A stretch of 64,000 nucleotides of DNA from Comamonadaceae bacterium (GCA_029255645.1 JANLJE010000004.1:1-64000); one strand, 5' to 3'. Shown: positions 42,365-51,707, counted from the stretch's first letter. Translations and numbers: made by a program. The notes: generated by a model from the letters alone, not told the origin.

Positions 42365-44902
42365 TCAGATTGCCAGGGTCTGGTGGGTGACCGCATCCAC
42401 ATGGGTGAAGAACCGCATGCCCAGCTGGTCGGAAAGTTCATGAGCGGCCATGGCCAGGCGGGCCAGTTGGTCGGCCAGGGCCGCGCAAGCCGGCTCAGGC
42501 GCGGACTGGAACAGGCCCAGATCGAACTGGCTGAACGATTCTGCTTCCCGGGCCAGGGCTCCGGGGGGAATCTCGCCCAGTTCCTTGCCCAGGCGCTCCA
42601 GGTAGCGCAGGATCACCTGAACCTGGAACATCACCGAATGGGGATTGCTCTCGTCGAACACCACCAGATCCAGGGCGGCCAGCAATTCGGGCCGGCGGGA
42701 ATAACGGGAGCGATAGGTGATGATGCTATCCGTCAGTTCCAGCAACCATTCCAGCCCTCGTCCTTCCTGGCTGAGGAACTGATGCAAGGTGGCGCCCAGG
42801 GTGCGGGACAGGAAACTCAGGCGTTCGATACGCCGGCCCACGACCAGAAAGCGCCAGCCGTTGTCCCGGGTCATGTTGTCCATGGAAAAACCGGTGAGGG
42901 AGGATGACACCAGCAGCACCTGGTCCAGAAACGCCAGGGTTTCCCCCAACTCCGAGCTGCGCGCCTTGCCGGATTGCAAGGTGCGCTGCAGCCGGTTGAG
43001 GGAGTGCCAGTGATCCACCGAGAGCCGATCCCGCACATGGGAGGCGGACCAGATCAGGCGGCGGATGGCGGCCGCCAGACTGTCGTCGGCTTCGGAATCG
43101 AAAATCGCCTGGGTCAGCCGGGTTTCCACCGGAACACCGGCTGCCGCATCGCCTTTTTCCGCGGCTTTTTCCGCGGCTTTTTCCGCGGCTTTTTCCGCCG
43201 CCACGATCCCGGCAAAGACACACAATTCCACCACCGAGGCCAGTTCCGGCGTGGGTTCCCGGCCCGCATCCACCAGGCGGGACAAGGCGACCCGGAGCAG
43301 CCGGGCAGTATCATCAAAGCGCTCGGTATAACGGCCGAACCAGAACAGGCTTTCCACTACCCGGGAGGAAAGATTGTTGCCGCTTCTGACCAGATCGGAC
43401 TTGCCCAGCACCGGTTTCAGCAGGCTGAAGGTGTCCACCACCCCATCGGCCAGCACCCAGGTATCCTTCGATGCCCCGCCGCGCTGCATGGAAATCACCA
43501 TGGCCTGGGCACTGCCCGCCACCCGGGACAGGCCTCCGGGCATCACCTGATAGCCTCGGGGCGTCGCCACCGCATAGGCCCGCAGACCGACACTGCGGGC
43601 CAGCAGGCGGCGCTCGTGATCCCGACTCCAGGTGGGCGCCTGGGACAGATTCACCAGTTCCTGGGCCACATAGGCATGCGGCCTGGCTTCGATGCGGCGG
43701 ATCATCTCGGCCCGGGCCGCGCCCTGCAGTTCCCGCCCGAAGACGGGCTCGAAACGCTGGGTGGGATAGGCAGGTTTGATCACCAGATCGTCCAGATGCC
43801 CGAGGGCAAATTCCTGGGCCGGTTTTTCACCGCACCACCAGGTCGCCACCGAAGGCATGGACAGCGCTTCGCCCAGCAGGCGCCGGGCAATGGCGGGCAG
43901 AAAGCCCATCAGGGCGCCGGAGCCCAGCAGACCGCTGCCCAGGGCATTGGCCACCAGCACCCGGCCGGCCCGCACGGCCATCAGCAGGCCGGGAATCCCC
44001 AGGGCGGAATCACCGCGCAGTTCCAGGGGATCGCAATAATCGTCGTCCTGGCGGCGCAAGATGGCATGCACCCGCTTCAGGCCGGTCAGGGTCTTCAGAT
44101 AAACCGTATCGCCCCGCACCGTCAGGTCCTGGCCCTCCACCAGGGGATAGCCCAGATAGCGGGCCAGATAGGCATGTTCGAAATAGGTTTCGTTGTAGGG
44201 GCCGGGCGTGAGCAGCACGATGAACGGGCGCTCACCCGGGTCCGCGGGCGACCAGTGTTCCAGACTTTCCTGCTGATCCCGGAAGAAGGAGGCCAGATGC
44301 TGTACCTTCATGTCCCGGAACAATTCGGGGAACACCCGGGAGACGATCAAACGGTTTTCCAGGGCATAGCCGGCGCCGGAAGGGGCCTGGGTGCGGTCGG
44401 CAATCACCCACCACTGGCCATCCGGAGAACGGGCCAGGTCCACCGCATAGTTGTGCAGGAAGATATCGCCGGGGGGGCGAATGCCCACGCAGGGCCAGAG
44501 GAAGCCATGCTGACCATAAACCAGGGCCGGTGGCAGCAAGCCTTCGGCCAGCAAGGTCTGGGGCCCGTACAGGTCGGCCAGAATGGCGTTGAGCAGGCGC
44601 GCACGCTGGGCCACGGCCCCGGCCAGCACCTTCCACTCATCGGCCGGCAGAATCAGGGGCAAAGGGTCCAGCGCCCAGGGCCGATCCTCGCCCTGGGGTC
44701 CTGCATGGATGTTGTAGGCGACCCCGTTTTCCTGGATGCGCCGGTCCACAAATTCCAGGCGCTGGCGCATGGTGTCGGGTGCTACGGCATCCAGATGCAC
44801 GAACAGCTTGCGCCAGTGCTCGCGCACCCGGCCGCCATCGTCCAGCATTTCGTCGTAACGGTTGTCAGCGCGGGGATAAATGGCGAGGAGGGTACGGGCC
44901 AT
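42365..44902 (-). CDS. Fused circularly permuted ATP-grasp and alpha-E protein
   Basis: About 845 residues. The first 480 or so are a circularly permuted type 2 ATP-grasp ligase (DUF404/DUF407), with ALENRLIVSRVFPELFRD and LIVLLTPGPYNETYFEHAYLA-like FIVLLTPGPYNETYFEHAYL. The last 330 are an alpha-E domain (DUF403), from NLSSRVVESLFWFGRYTERF onward. The glycine-rich loop of the split paralogue (GAGGYGMLVG) is replaced here by PAYPTQRFEPVFG. An in-frame KAAE repeat lies in the alpha-E part. The frame opens seven codons before the chosen MARTLLAIYPR. An amide-forming ligase acting on a peptide is proposed for the family, but this is not shown. Confidence 0.88.
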   Translation of the reverse strand: MARTLLAIYPRADNRYDEMLDDGGRVREHWRKLFVHLDAVAPDTMRQRLEFVDRRIQENGVAYNIHAGPQGEDRPWALDPLPLILPADEWKVLAGAVAQRARLLNAILADLYGPQTLLAEGLLPPALVYGQHGFLWPCVGIRPPGDIFLHNYAVDLARSPDGQWWVIADRTQAPSGAGYALENRLIVSRVFPELFRDMKVQHLASFFRDQQESLEHWSPADPGERPFIVLLTPGPYNETYFEHAYLARYLGYPLVEGQDLTVRGDTVYLKTLTGLKRVHAILRRQDDDYCDPLELRGDSALGIPGLLMAVRAGRVLVANALGSGLLGSGALMGFLPAIARRLLGEALSMPSVATWWCGEKPAQEFALGHLDDLVIKPAYPTQRFEPVFGRELQGAARAEMIRRIEARPHAYVAQELVNLSQAPTWSRDHERRLLARSVGLRAYAVATPRGYQVMPGGLSRVAGSAQAMVISMQRGGASKDTWVLADGVVDTFSLLKPVLGKSDLVRSGNNLSSRVVESLFWFGRYTERFDDTARLLRVALSRLVDAGREPTPELASVVELCVFAGIVAAEKAAEKAAEKAAEKGDAAAGVPVETRLTQAIFDSEADDSLAAAIRRLIWSASHVRDRLSVDHWHSLNRLQRTLQSGKARSSELGETLAFLDQVLLVSSSLTGFSMDNMTRDNGWRFLVVGRRIERLSFLSRTLGATLHQFLSQEGRGLEWLLELTDSIITYRSRYSRRPELLAALDLVVFDESNPHSVMFQVQVILRYLERLGKELGEIPPGALAREAESFSQFDLGLFQSAPEPACAALADQLARLAMAAHELSDQLGMRFFTHVDAVTHQTLAI
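43154..43201. repeat. In-frame 12-base repeat in the fused ATP-grasp/alpha-E gene
   Basis: Four tandem copies of TTTTTCCGCGGC (the last with one change) encode, on the minus strand, the repeated tetrapeptide AEKA. It lies within the alpha-E part and adds about 16 residues in what is probably a loop or helix extension. Confidence 0.9.
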
Positions 44903-45001
44903 AGAAGTGGAGGCAGCCGGCAAAGGATTCCGGAGCAGGGTCAGGGGGCGCTGATTCTACCCCGTAAAACCCTGCGCCTGAATCGGCTTCTTGGCTCACG
45001 C

Positions 45002-48000
45002 TCAGGGCCGGCGCAAGTCGAGGGTGAAGGGATGCTCCAGATTGAGCGAAGGCGTGACCGGCTGCCACTTCCCGGGCGTATGCCCAAAGCGGAAGAAACG
45101 GGCCAGACGGCGGCTTTCGGCCTCGAAGGCATTGATCGGGAAAGTCTCGAAATTGCGCCCGCCCGGGTGGACCACATGGTACTGGCAACCGCCGAGGGAA
45201 CGCTGCATCCAGGTATCGACGATATCGAAGGTCAAGGGCCCATGGACGCCGATGGTGGGATGCAGGGCAGAGGCCGGCTGCCAGGCCCGGTAACGCACCC
45301 CGGCGACGAACTCACCCACCTTGCCGGTGGGCTGCAGGGGCACGACCACGCCGTTGCAGGTCAGCACGTAACGATCCGGTGCCATGCCGTTCATCTTGAC
45401 CTGGACCCGCTCGACGGAAGAATCGACATAGCGCACGGTGCTGCCGGCGCCGCCCTCCTCGCCCATCACATGCCAGGGCTCCAGGGCGTGGCGTAGCTCC
45501 AGATCCATGCCCTTGACCGCGAAATCGCCGTACTTGGGGAAACGGAATTCCAGATGGGGCGCGAACCATTCGGCCTGGATCGGATAGCCGGCCGCCTGCA
45601 TTTCTTCCACCACGTCGCCAAAGTCCTGCGCCACGAAGTGCGGCAGCATGAAGCGGTCGTGCAGTTCCGTGCCCCAGCGGGCGAGCCGCGGCGGATCATA
45701 AGGCGCCTTCCAGAAGCGGGCCACCAGGGCGCGGAGCAAGAGTTGCTGGGTGAGGCTCATGCGGGCATGCGGCGGCATCTCGAAAGCCCGCAGTTCCAGC
45801 AGGCCGAGGCGGCCGGTGGGACCATCGGGGGAATAGAGCTTGTCGATGCAGAATTCGGCGCGGTGGGTATTGCCCGTCACATCGATGAGCAGGTTGCGCA
45901 GAATCCGGTCGATCAGCCAGGGTTGCACCTCATGGCCCGGTGCGGGAATCTGGCGAAAGGCGACTTCCAGTTCATAGAGGCTGTCGTTCCTCGCCTCATC
46001 CACGCGCGGCGCCTGACTGGTGGGGCCGATGAAGAGGCCCGAGAACAGGTAGGAGAGGCTCGGGTGGTTGTGCCAGTAGGCGATCAGGCTCTTCAAGAGG
46101 TCGGGCCGGCGCAGGAAGGGGGAATCGAGGGCAGTCTCGCCGCCCAGGACGAAGTGGTTGCCGCCGCCGGTGCCGGTGTGCCGCCCATCGACCATGAATT
46201 TCTCGGTGGTGAGCCGGCTCAGGTGGGCCGCCTCATAGAGATGGGTGGTGCGTTCCACCAGGTCGTCCCAGGAAGGGGCGGGGTGCACATTGACTTCGAT
46301 CACCCCCGGATCGGGCGTCACCCGGAAGTGGGCAAGACGCGGGTCGGAGGGCGGCTCGTAGCCTTCCAGCACCACCGGCAGCGCGAGTGCCTCGGCGGCC
46401 GCTTCGACCGCGGCGACGAGTTCGAGATAGTCTTCAAGCGCTTCGGTGGGCGGCATGAAGAGGTAGAGCTTGCCGTTACGCGGCTCGGCGCACATGGCCC
46501 GCCGGGTGATCCAGGCAGCCGACTCCTTGGGCAGGGGCACCCGCCCGCTCCCGGCCTCGCCCAGGGGAGCAGCGCCGGCAGCCGGGCCGTCCTTGCCTGG
46601 CGCACCGGCAAACTGGCGCCGGATTTCCGCATAGGGCGGCAAGGGCGGGAAAGCCTGGGCCGGGTCGGGCGGATTGATGTAGGGATAGTCGGACGTGCTC
46701 GTCCAGGGCAGGGAATCCAGGGGCAGGCGGTAGCCCATGGGGGAATCCCCCGGCACCAGATAGCAGCGCTCGTCGCGCAGGAACCAGGGTCCGGTCTGCC
46801 ACTGCCCGCCCAAGTTTTTCATGACCGGAAACACATGGCCGACGGCCTTTTGGAGGCCCTGCTCGAAGATGCGGCGCAGGCGCTCCCGCTCCAGGGCGTC
46901 ATCGAGCCGGGCATCAAAGGGGTCCACATTGACCGGCAGGCGGCGTTCCCGCCACAGGTAATAGAAGACGTCTTCAAAGGTGGGGAACACCTGCGCCGGG
47001 TCGAGCCCGAGGTTTTCCGCCACCCGGGCCAGGAACTGCTGGCTGTGCTCCTCGGTCACGCCGTAATCGCGCGTTTCATCGGCATAAAGACCGGGATCAC
47101 GCCACAAGGGCTCCCCGTCCCGGCGCCAGAAGCAGTTGAGGCTCCAGCGCGGCAGCTGCTCGCCTGGATACCACTTGCCCTGGCCGAAGTGCATCAGGCC
47201 CTGGGGCGCGTATTTTTCCCGCAGGCGGTGGAACAGATCGGCCGCCAGGATGCGCTTGTTCGGGCCCATGGCATCGGTGTTCCACTCGGCCCCATCCGGA
47301 TCATCGACGGAGACAAAGGTGGGTTCGCCCCCCATGGTGAGGCGCACGTCCATGGCCGACAGATCTCCATCCACCCGGTGACCGAGGGCTTCGATCTCGG
47401 CCCACTGCGCTTCCGTGTAGGGCTTGGTGACCCGGGGGGCTTCCCAGATACGGGTGACCTGCATGGCGTGGCTGAATTCGCACTCGCACTCGTCCACGGC
47501 CCCGGTGATGGGGGCGGCGGAGGAAGGCTCGGGGGTACAGGCCAGGGGAATGTGGCCTTCGCCGGCAAAGAGGCCCGAGGTGGGGTCGAGACCGATCCAG
47601 CCAGCGCCGGGCAGATACACCTCGCACCAGGCATGCAGGTCGGTGAAATCGGCTTCGGGACCGGAGGGGCCATCCAGGCTCTTCACGTCGGCGGTGAGCT
47701 GGATCAGGTAGCCGGAAACGAAGCGGGCGGCCAGGCCCAGGTGACGCAGCAGCTGCACCAGCAGCCAGGCGGAGTCGCGGCAGGAGCCGGAACCCTTCTC
47801 CAGGGTTTCTTCCGGCGTCTGGACGCCGGGCTCGAGCCGGATCGTGTAGGCCACGCTTTCCTGCACCTTCTGGTTCAAGGCCACAAGGAAATCCACGCTG
47901 GGCAGAGGCTCGCGCGACACGGAGGCCAGGAAGGCATTGAAGCGGGGGCCACAGTCCTCGGTCGAAGTCAGCAGGTAACGGTAGGGCGCCAGTTCATGGC

Positions 48001-48331
48001 GCTGCCAGCCTTCATACTGGAAGGGGATCTTCTCGGCATAGGGCTCGAGGAAGAAGTCGAAGGGATTGATGACCGACATTTCCGCGACCAGATCCACCTC
48101 CACCTTGAATTCCCGGGTCGGCTCGGGGAATACCAGCCGGGCCAGCCAGTTGGACTGGGGGTCCTGCTGCCAGTTGATGAAGTGCTTGGCCGGCGTGACC
48201 TTGAGACTGTAGGAAAGAATCCGGGTACGGGTGTGGGGACAGGGACGCAGGCGGATCACCTGGGGCCCGAGGTTCACCAGCCTGTCGTAGCGGTAGTGGG
48301 TGACGTGATTGAGGGCGACATGGATGGACAT
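45002..48331 (-). CDS. Transglutaminase-DUF2126 protein (Anbu cluster)
   Basis: The 1109-residue protein begins with a transglutaminase module: an N-terminal beta domain (residues 1-90), then the triad Cys184 (GSGSCRDSAWLL), His233 (DLHAWCEVYL) and Asp249 (GLDPTSG). From about residue 330 to the end it is the large DUF2126 domain (LTMGGEPTFVSVDDPDGAEW, HTGTGGGNHFVLGG, DITGNTHRAEFCIDK-like VTGNTHRAEFCIDK), which has glutamine-synthetase-like amidoligase features. So it combines a bond-breaking and a presumed bond-making unit. It lies 31 bases downstream of the Anbu gene. A 930-codon frame on the other strand is a shadow. Confidence 0.9.
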   Translation of the reverse strand: MSIHVALNHVTHYRYDRLVNLGPQVIRLRPCPHTRTRILSYSLKVTPAKHFINWQQDPQSNWLARLVFPEPTREFKVEVDLVAEMSVINPFDFFLEPYAEKIPFQYEGWQRHELAPYRYLLTSTEDCGPRFNAFLASVSREPLPSVDFLVALNQKVQESVAYTIRLEPGVQTPEETLEKGSGSCRDSAWLLVQLLRHLGLAARFVSGYLIQLTADVKSLDGPSGPEADFTDLHAWCEVYLPGAGWIGLDPTSGLFAGEGHIPLACTPEPSSAAPITGAVDECECEFSHAMQVTRIWEAPRVTKPYTEAQWAEIEALGHRVDGDLSAMDVRLTMGGEPTFVSVDDPDGAEWNTDAMGPNKRILAADLFHRLREKYAPQGLMHFGQGKWYPGEQLPRWSLNCFWRRDGEPLWRDPGLYADETRDYGVTEEHSQQFLARVAENLGLDPAQVFPTFEDVFYYLWRERRLPVNVDPFDARLDDALERERLRRIFEQGLQKAVGHVFPVMKNLGGQWQTGPWFLRDERCYLVPGDSPMGYRLPLDSLPWTSTSDYPYINPPDPAQAFPPLPPYAEIRRQFAGAPGKDGPAAGAAPLGEAGSGRVPLPKESAAWITRRAMCAEPRNGKLYLFMPPTEALEDYLELVAAVEAAAEALALPVVLEGYEPPSDPRLAHFRVTPDPGVIEVNVHPAPSWDDLVERTTHLYEAAHLSRLTTEKFMVDGRHTGTGGGNHFVLGGETALDSPFLRRPDLLKSLIAYWHNHPSLSYLFSGLFIGPTSQAPRVDEARNDSLYELEVAFRQIPAPGHEVQPWLIDRILRNLLIDVTGNTHRAEFCIDKLYSPDGPTGRLGLLELRAFEMPPHARMSLTQQLLLRALVARFWKAPYDPPRLARWGTELHDRFMLPHFVAQDFGDVVEEMQAAGYPIQAEWFAPHLEFRFPKYGDFAVKGMDLELRHALEPWHVMGEEGGAGSTVRYVDSSVERVQVKMNGMAPDRYVLTCNGVVVPLQPTGKVGEFVAGVRYRAWQPASALHPTIGVHGPLTFDIVDTWMQRSLGGCQYHVVHPGGRNFETFPINAFEAESRRLARFFRFGHTPGKWQPVTPSLNLEHPFTLDLRRP

Positions 48332-48362
48332 GGGAACTCCCTATGACTAAATGACATAAAAA

Positions 48363-49100
48363 TTACTGGAAATCGCTCCGGTCCAGGTTGGGCAGTTCGG
48401 CAAAGGCTTGCCGCAGGCTCTGGCCCCATTGGGAATGGATGAGATCGAAGTAGGCGTTGTCCTGGTCGATGACGTGGTGGAACCCCACCTTCAGGGTGTC
48501 CCGCTCGTAGATCAGCAGATCCAGGGGGAGGCCCACGGAGAGGTTGGAGCGGATGGTGGAATCCATGGAAATCAGGGCGCACTTGGCCGCCTCGTCGAGG
48601 CTGGTCTTGCGGGTCACGACCCGGTCGATGATGGGTTTACCGTACTTCGATTCGCCGATCTGGAAATAGGGCGTTTCCTTGGTGGCTTCGATGAAGTTGC
48701 CGGCGGAATAGATCATGAACACCCGCGGTTCCTCGCTCTTGATCTGGCCGCCGAGCACGATGGAGGCGTTGAAGTCGATGCCGAAATCTTCCAGGAACCT
48801 GGCGTCCCGGGCGTGGATCTCGCGCAGGCAATCCCCCACATGCCGGGCCGCCTCGAACATGTTCTTCATGGTGTAGAGGTTGGGACCGCGCTTTTGCTCC
48901 AGTTTTTCCCGCAGCAGATTGACGACCGACTGGCTGATGGAGAGGTTGCCGGCGGTGAGCAAGACCATCACCCGCTCCCCCTTCTTTTCGAAGAAGTGCA
49001 TCTTCCTGAAACTGTTGATGTGATCCACCCCGGCATTGGTGCGGGAATCGGACAGGAACACCAGTCCGGCATCGAGCCGCATGGCAACGCAATAGGTCAT
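48363..49100 (-). CDS. Anbu, proteasome-type protease beta subunit
   Basis: The 245-residue protein is a 20S-proteasome-like Ntn hydrolase. After removal of Met1 the N-terminal residue is Thr (TYCVAMRL), the family's nucleophile. The usual helper residues are seen as Asp17 (SDSRTNAGVDH) and a lysine near 32 (SFRKMHFF). There is no propeptide. Anbu forms open helical rings and its protease substrates are unknown. It starts 4 bases inside the alpha-E gene (stop overlap), in line with co-translation. This is not HslV, which would stand next to HslU. Confidence 0.92.
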   Translation of the reverse strand: MTYCVAMRLDAGLVFLSDSRTNAGVDHINSFRKMHFFEKKGERVMVLLTAGNLSISQSVVNLLREKLEQKRGPNLYTMKNMFEAARHVGDCLREIHARDARFLEDFGIDFNASIVLGGQIKSEEPRVFMIYSAGNFIEATKETPYFQIGESKYGKPIIDRVVTRKTSLDEAAKCALISMDSTIRSNLSVGLPLDLLIYERDTLKVGFHHVIDQDNAYFDLIHSQWGQSLRQAFAELPNLDRSDFQ

Positions 49101-50056
49101 GCAGCCTCCGCTATCGGGGTGGCAACCGGCACCAGAAAATCACGGCTGATGCCATTGCCCAGATCGTAGATGCGATCCATGAAGTCGGTCAGGTATTCGT
49201 GCAAACCATGTTCGAGGATATCCTCGATGCGGACGTAACGGATCTCGCAATAGAGCTGCCCGGCCCGGCGCAGGGTTTCCCCGGACTGGTCATTGGCCAC
49301 CAGTTCCAGGTTCTTCACCACCCCCTTCAGGCAAAACAGCAGGGAGCGGGGCATGTCCGGCTGCAGGATCAAGAGTTCCGCCACCCGCTCCGGGTTGATC
49401 ACGGCGCGGTAGGTCTTGCGGTACACCTCGAAGGCGGAGACGGATCGCAGGAGCGCGCCCCACTGATAGAAGTCGCTGGTGCCCTCCTCCCCCTTGGGTT
49501 TCAGGACGTGGTACTTGACATCCAGGATGCGCGCCGTGTTGTCGGCCCGCTCCAGCAGGGTGCCCAGGCGGATGAAGTGGTAGGCCTCGTCCTGGAGCAT
49601 GGTGCCGATGGTGACGCCCCGGATCAGGGAAGACTTGATCTTGACCCACTCGAAGAAGTCCCCGGGCCCGTTGGCGGTGAGCTGCTCATAGCTCTGGGCC
49701 CGCAGTTCGAGCCAGGTGGAATTGAGGGTTTCCCACATCTCGGCGGTGATGGTGCCGCGCACCGCATGGGCATTTTCCCGGCCCAGGCGCAGGCAGGAAT
49801 AAAGCGAGGCGGGATTGTCCGGGTCGCTCACCATGAAGCGCAGCACGTTGTCGGCATTGACCTCGCTGTACTTGCGCGCGAAGGTCTCCTCCAGACTGTT
49901 CAGGACGATCACGGCATACCAGTTCTGGTTGGCGGCCTCCAGGGACTGGGGCACCATGGACATCTGCCAGGTCACATCCAGCAGGCGGGCAAGATTTTCG
50001 GCCCGCTCGACATAGCGGGACATCCAGAACAGGTGGTCGGCGGTACGGCTCAGCAT
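49097..50056 (-). CDS. Stand-alone alpha-E domain protein
   Basis: The 319-residue all-helical protein belongs to DUF403 (alpha-E). It starts MLSRTADHLFWMSRYVERAENLARLLD, the same segment that opens the C-terminal domain of the fused paralogue (ESLFWFGRYTERF). Conserved Glu and Arg residues suggest a binding or catalytic surface, but no function is established. It starts 15 bases after the split ATP-grasp gene and overlaps the Anbu start by 4 bases. No membrane segment or signal is present. Confidence 0.9.
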   Translation of the reverse strand: MLSRTADHLFWMSRYVERAENLARLLDVTWQMSMVPQSLEAANQNWYAVIVLNSLEETFARKYSEVNADNVLRFMVSDPDNPASLYSCLRLGRENAHAVRGTITAEMWETLNSTWLELRAQSYEQLTANGPGDFFEWVKIKSSLIRGVTIGTMLQDEAYHFIRLGTLLERADNTARILDVKYHVLKPKGEEGTSDFYQWGALLRSVSAFEVYRKTYRAVINPERVAELLILQPDMPRSLLFCLKGVVKNLELVANDQSGETLRRAGQLYCEIRYVRIEDILEHGLHEYLTDFMDRIYDLGNGISRDFLVPVATPIAEAA

Positions 50057-50071
50057 GTTGTTCTCCCTCTA

Positions 50072-51484
50072 TCAGTCTTCCAGCACCCAGGTGTCCTTGG
50101 TGCCGCCACCCTGGGATGAATTCACCACCAGGGAACCTTCACGCAGGGCCACCCGGGTCAGGCCGCCGGGCACCATCTGGATGCCGTTGCCCGAGAGCAC
50201 GAAGGGCCGCAGGTCCAGATGCCGGGGCGCAATGCCACGCTCGACGAAGGTGGGACAGTTGGACAGGGCCAGGGTGGGCTGGGCGATGTAGCCCTCGGGC
50301 CTGGCCTTAAGCAACTTGCGGAAGTGCTCGATCTCGTCCCGGGTGGCGGCCGGCCCTACCAGCATGCCGTAGCCCCCGGCTCCATGCACTTCCTTGACCA
50401 CCAGTTCGGGCAGGTGGGCGAGCACATAGTCCAGGTCCCCGGGCTTCCTGCACATGTAGGTGGGCACGTTGTTGAGGATGGGCTCCTCGCCCAGGTAGAA
50501 GCGGATCATTTCCGGCACATAGGGGTAGATCGACTTGTCGTCCGCCACCCCGGTGCCGATGGCGTTCGCCAGGGTCACCCGGCCCGCCTTGCAGGCCCTG
50601 AGCAGACCCGGCACCCCGATCATGGAATCCGGGCGGAACGCCTCGGGGTCGAGGAAGTCGTCATCGACCCGGCGGTAGATCACATCGACCCGCTTCGGCC
50701 CCTGAGTGGTGCGCATGTAGACCGTGTCGTCCTTGACGAACAGGTCGCGCCCTTCCACCAGTTCCACCCCCATCTGCTGGGCCAGGAAGGTATGCTCGAA
50801 ATAGGCGCTGTTGTAGGCGCCGGGCGTCAGCACCACGCAGGTGGGATCGGAGACGCCCACGGGAGCCACGGCGCGCAGGTTGTCCAGCAACAGGTCCGGG
50901 TAGTGCTGCACCGGCGCCACCTTGTGCCGGGCAAAGAGTTCCGGGAAGAGGCGCATCATCATCTTCCGGTCCTCGATCATGTAGGAGACCCCGGAGGGCA
51001 CGCGCAGGTTGTCTTCCAGCACGTAGAACTCCCCTGCCCCGGCGCGCACCACATCCACTCCGGCGATGTGGGCGTAGATCTGCCCGGGCACTTCCACGCC
51101 TTTCATCTCCGGCCGGTACTGGCCGTTGTTCAGCACCTGCTCGGCGGGAATATGCCCTGCCTCGAGGATTTCCTGATCGTGATAGATGTCGTGCAGGAAG
51201 GCATTCAAGGCCTTGACCCGCTGGCGCAGGCCGGCGGCCATGTCACTCCATTCCGCCGCGGGAATGATGCGGGGGATGATGTCGAAGGGGATCAGCCGCT
51301 CCTTGCCCGCCTCCTCCCCATAGACGGCGAAGGTGATGCCCACCCGGCGAAAGGCCAGATCGCCTTCGGCGCGCTTCCTGGCTATCCGTTCGGGCGAGGT
51401 GGTATCGAGCCATTCCGCATAGCGCCGGTAATGGGGCCGGACACTGCCGTCGGCATCGTACATTTCGTTGTAGTAATAAGCCAT
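50072..51484 (-). CDS. Circularly permuted ATP-grasp protein (split form)
   Basis: The roughly 470-residue protein is a circularly permuted type 2 ATP-grasp ligase. The glycine-rich nucleotide loop is VVKEVHGAGGYGMLVG near residue 370. Further landmarks are YMIEDRKMMMRLFPELFARH and CVVLTPGAYNSAYFEHTFLA. It is the first gene of the six-gene cluster. The frame opens 15 codons further upstream (MCCSPVV), but I start at MAYYYNEMYD, where the family starts. It lies 223 bases downstream of the chemoreceptor gene. A sequence-based promoter is not clear. Confidence 0.9.
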   Translation of the reverse strand: MAYYYNEMYDADGSVRPHYRRYAEWLDTTSPERIARKRAEGDLAFRRVGITFAVYGEEAGKERLIPFDIIPRIIPAAEWSDMAAGLRQRVKALNAFLHDIYHDQEILEAGHIPAEQVLNNGQYRPEMKGVEVPGQIYAHIAGVDVVRAGAGEFYVLEDNLRVPSGVSYMIEDRKMMMRLFPELFARHKVAPVQHYPDLLLDNLRAVAPVGVSDPTCVVLTPGAYNSAYFEHTFLAQQMGVELVEGRDLFVKDDTVYMRTTQGPKRVDVIYRRVDDDFLDPEAFRPDSMIGVPGLLRACKAGRVTLANAIGTGVADDKSIYPYVPEMIRFYLGEEPILNNVPTYMCRKPGDLDYVLAHLPELVVKEVHGAGGYGMLVGPAATRDEIEHFRKLLKARPEGYIAQPTLALSNCPTFVERGIAPRHLDLRPFVLSGNGIQMVPGGLTRVALREGSLVVNSSQGGGTKDTWVLED

Positions 51485-51707
51485 GGGCGTTCTCGTTTTC
51501 TGAAATCGAACAACAGGACTGCAGCACACACCATGCCAGCCCGATAATCCACTTCTGATTCATGAAGTTGGCAACTCCGGACAAATTCCCGGAAAAAAAA
51601 GAACCGGCGGATGCACAAGACGGGTGCAGAACCAAGGGCCTGGCGCACCATGCCCCGGAATAAAAGGGGCAACCGGAAAACCGTCTCGGTCGCGATGCCA
51701 CGCAAAC
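51485..51707. other. Gap upstream of the Anbu operon
   Basis: The 223-base gap must contain the promoter of the six-gene operon and the end of the chemoreceptor transcript. TGCCCC (51651-51656) and GGGGCA (51666-51671) form a 6-bp stem without a T-tail. A run of eight A at about 51593-51600 is the only other feature. I could not choose a promoter. Confidence 0.4.

Noticed and set aside
45554-48346. 930-codon plus-strand frame opposite the DUF2126 gene
   Set aside because: A compositional shadow of the transglutaminase-DUF2126 gene; no motif or sensible start.
48363-49100. Anbu gene read as HslV
   Set aside because: No HslU neighbour; the N-terminal TYCV, the length of 245 residues and the gene context fit Anbu, not HslV of about 175 residues.
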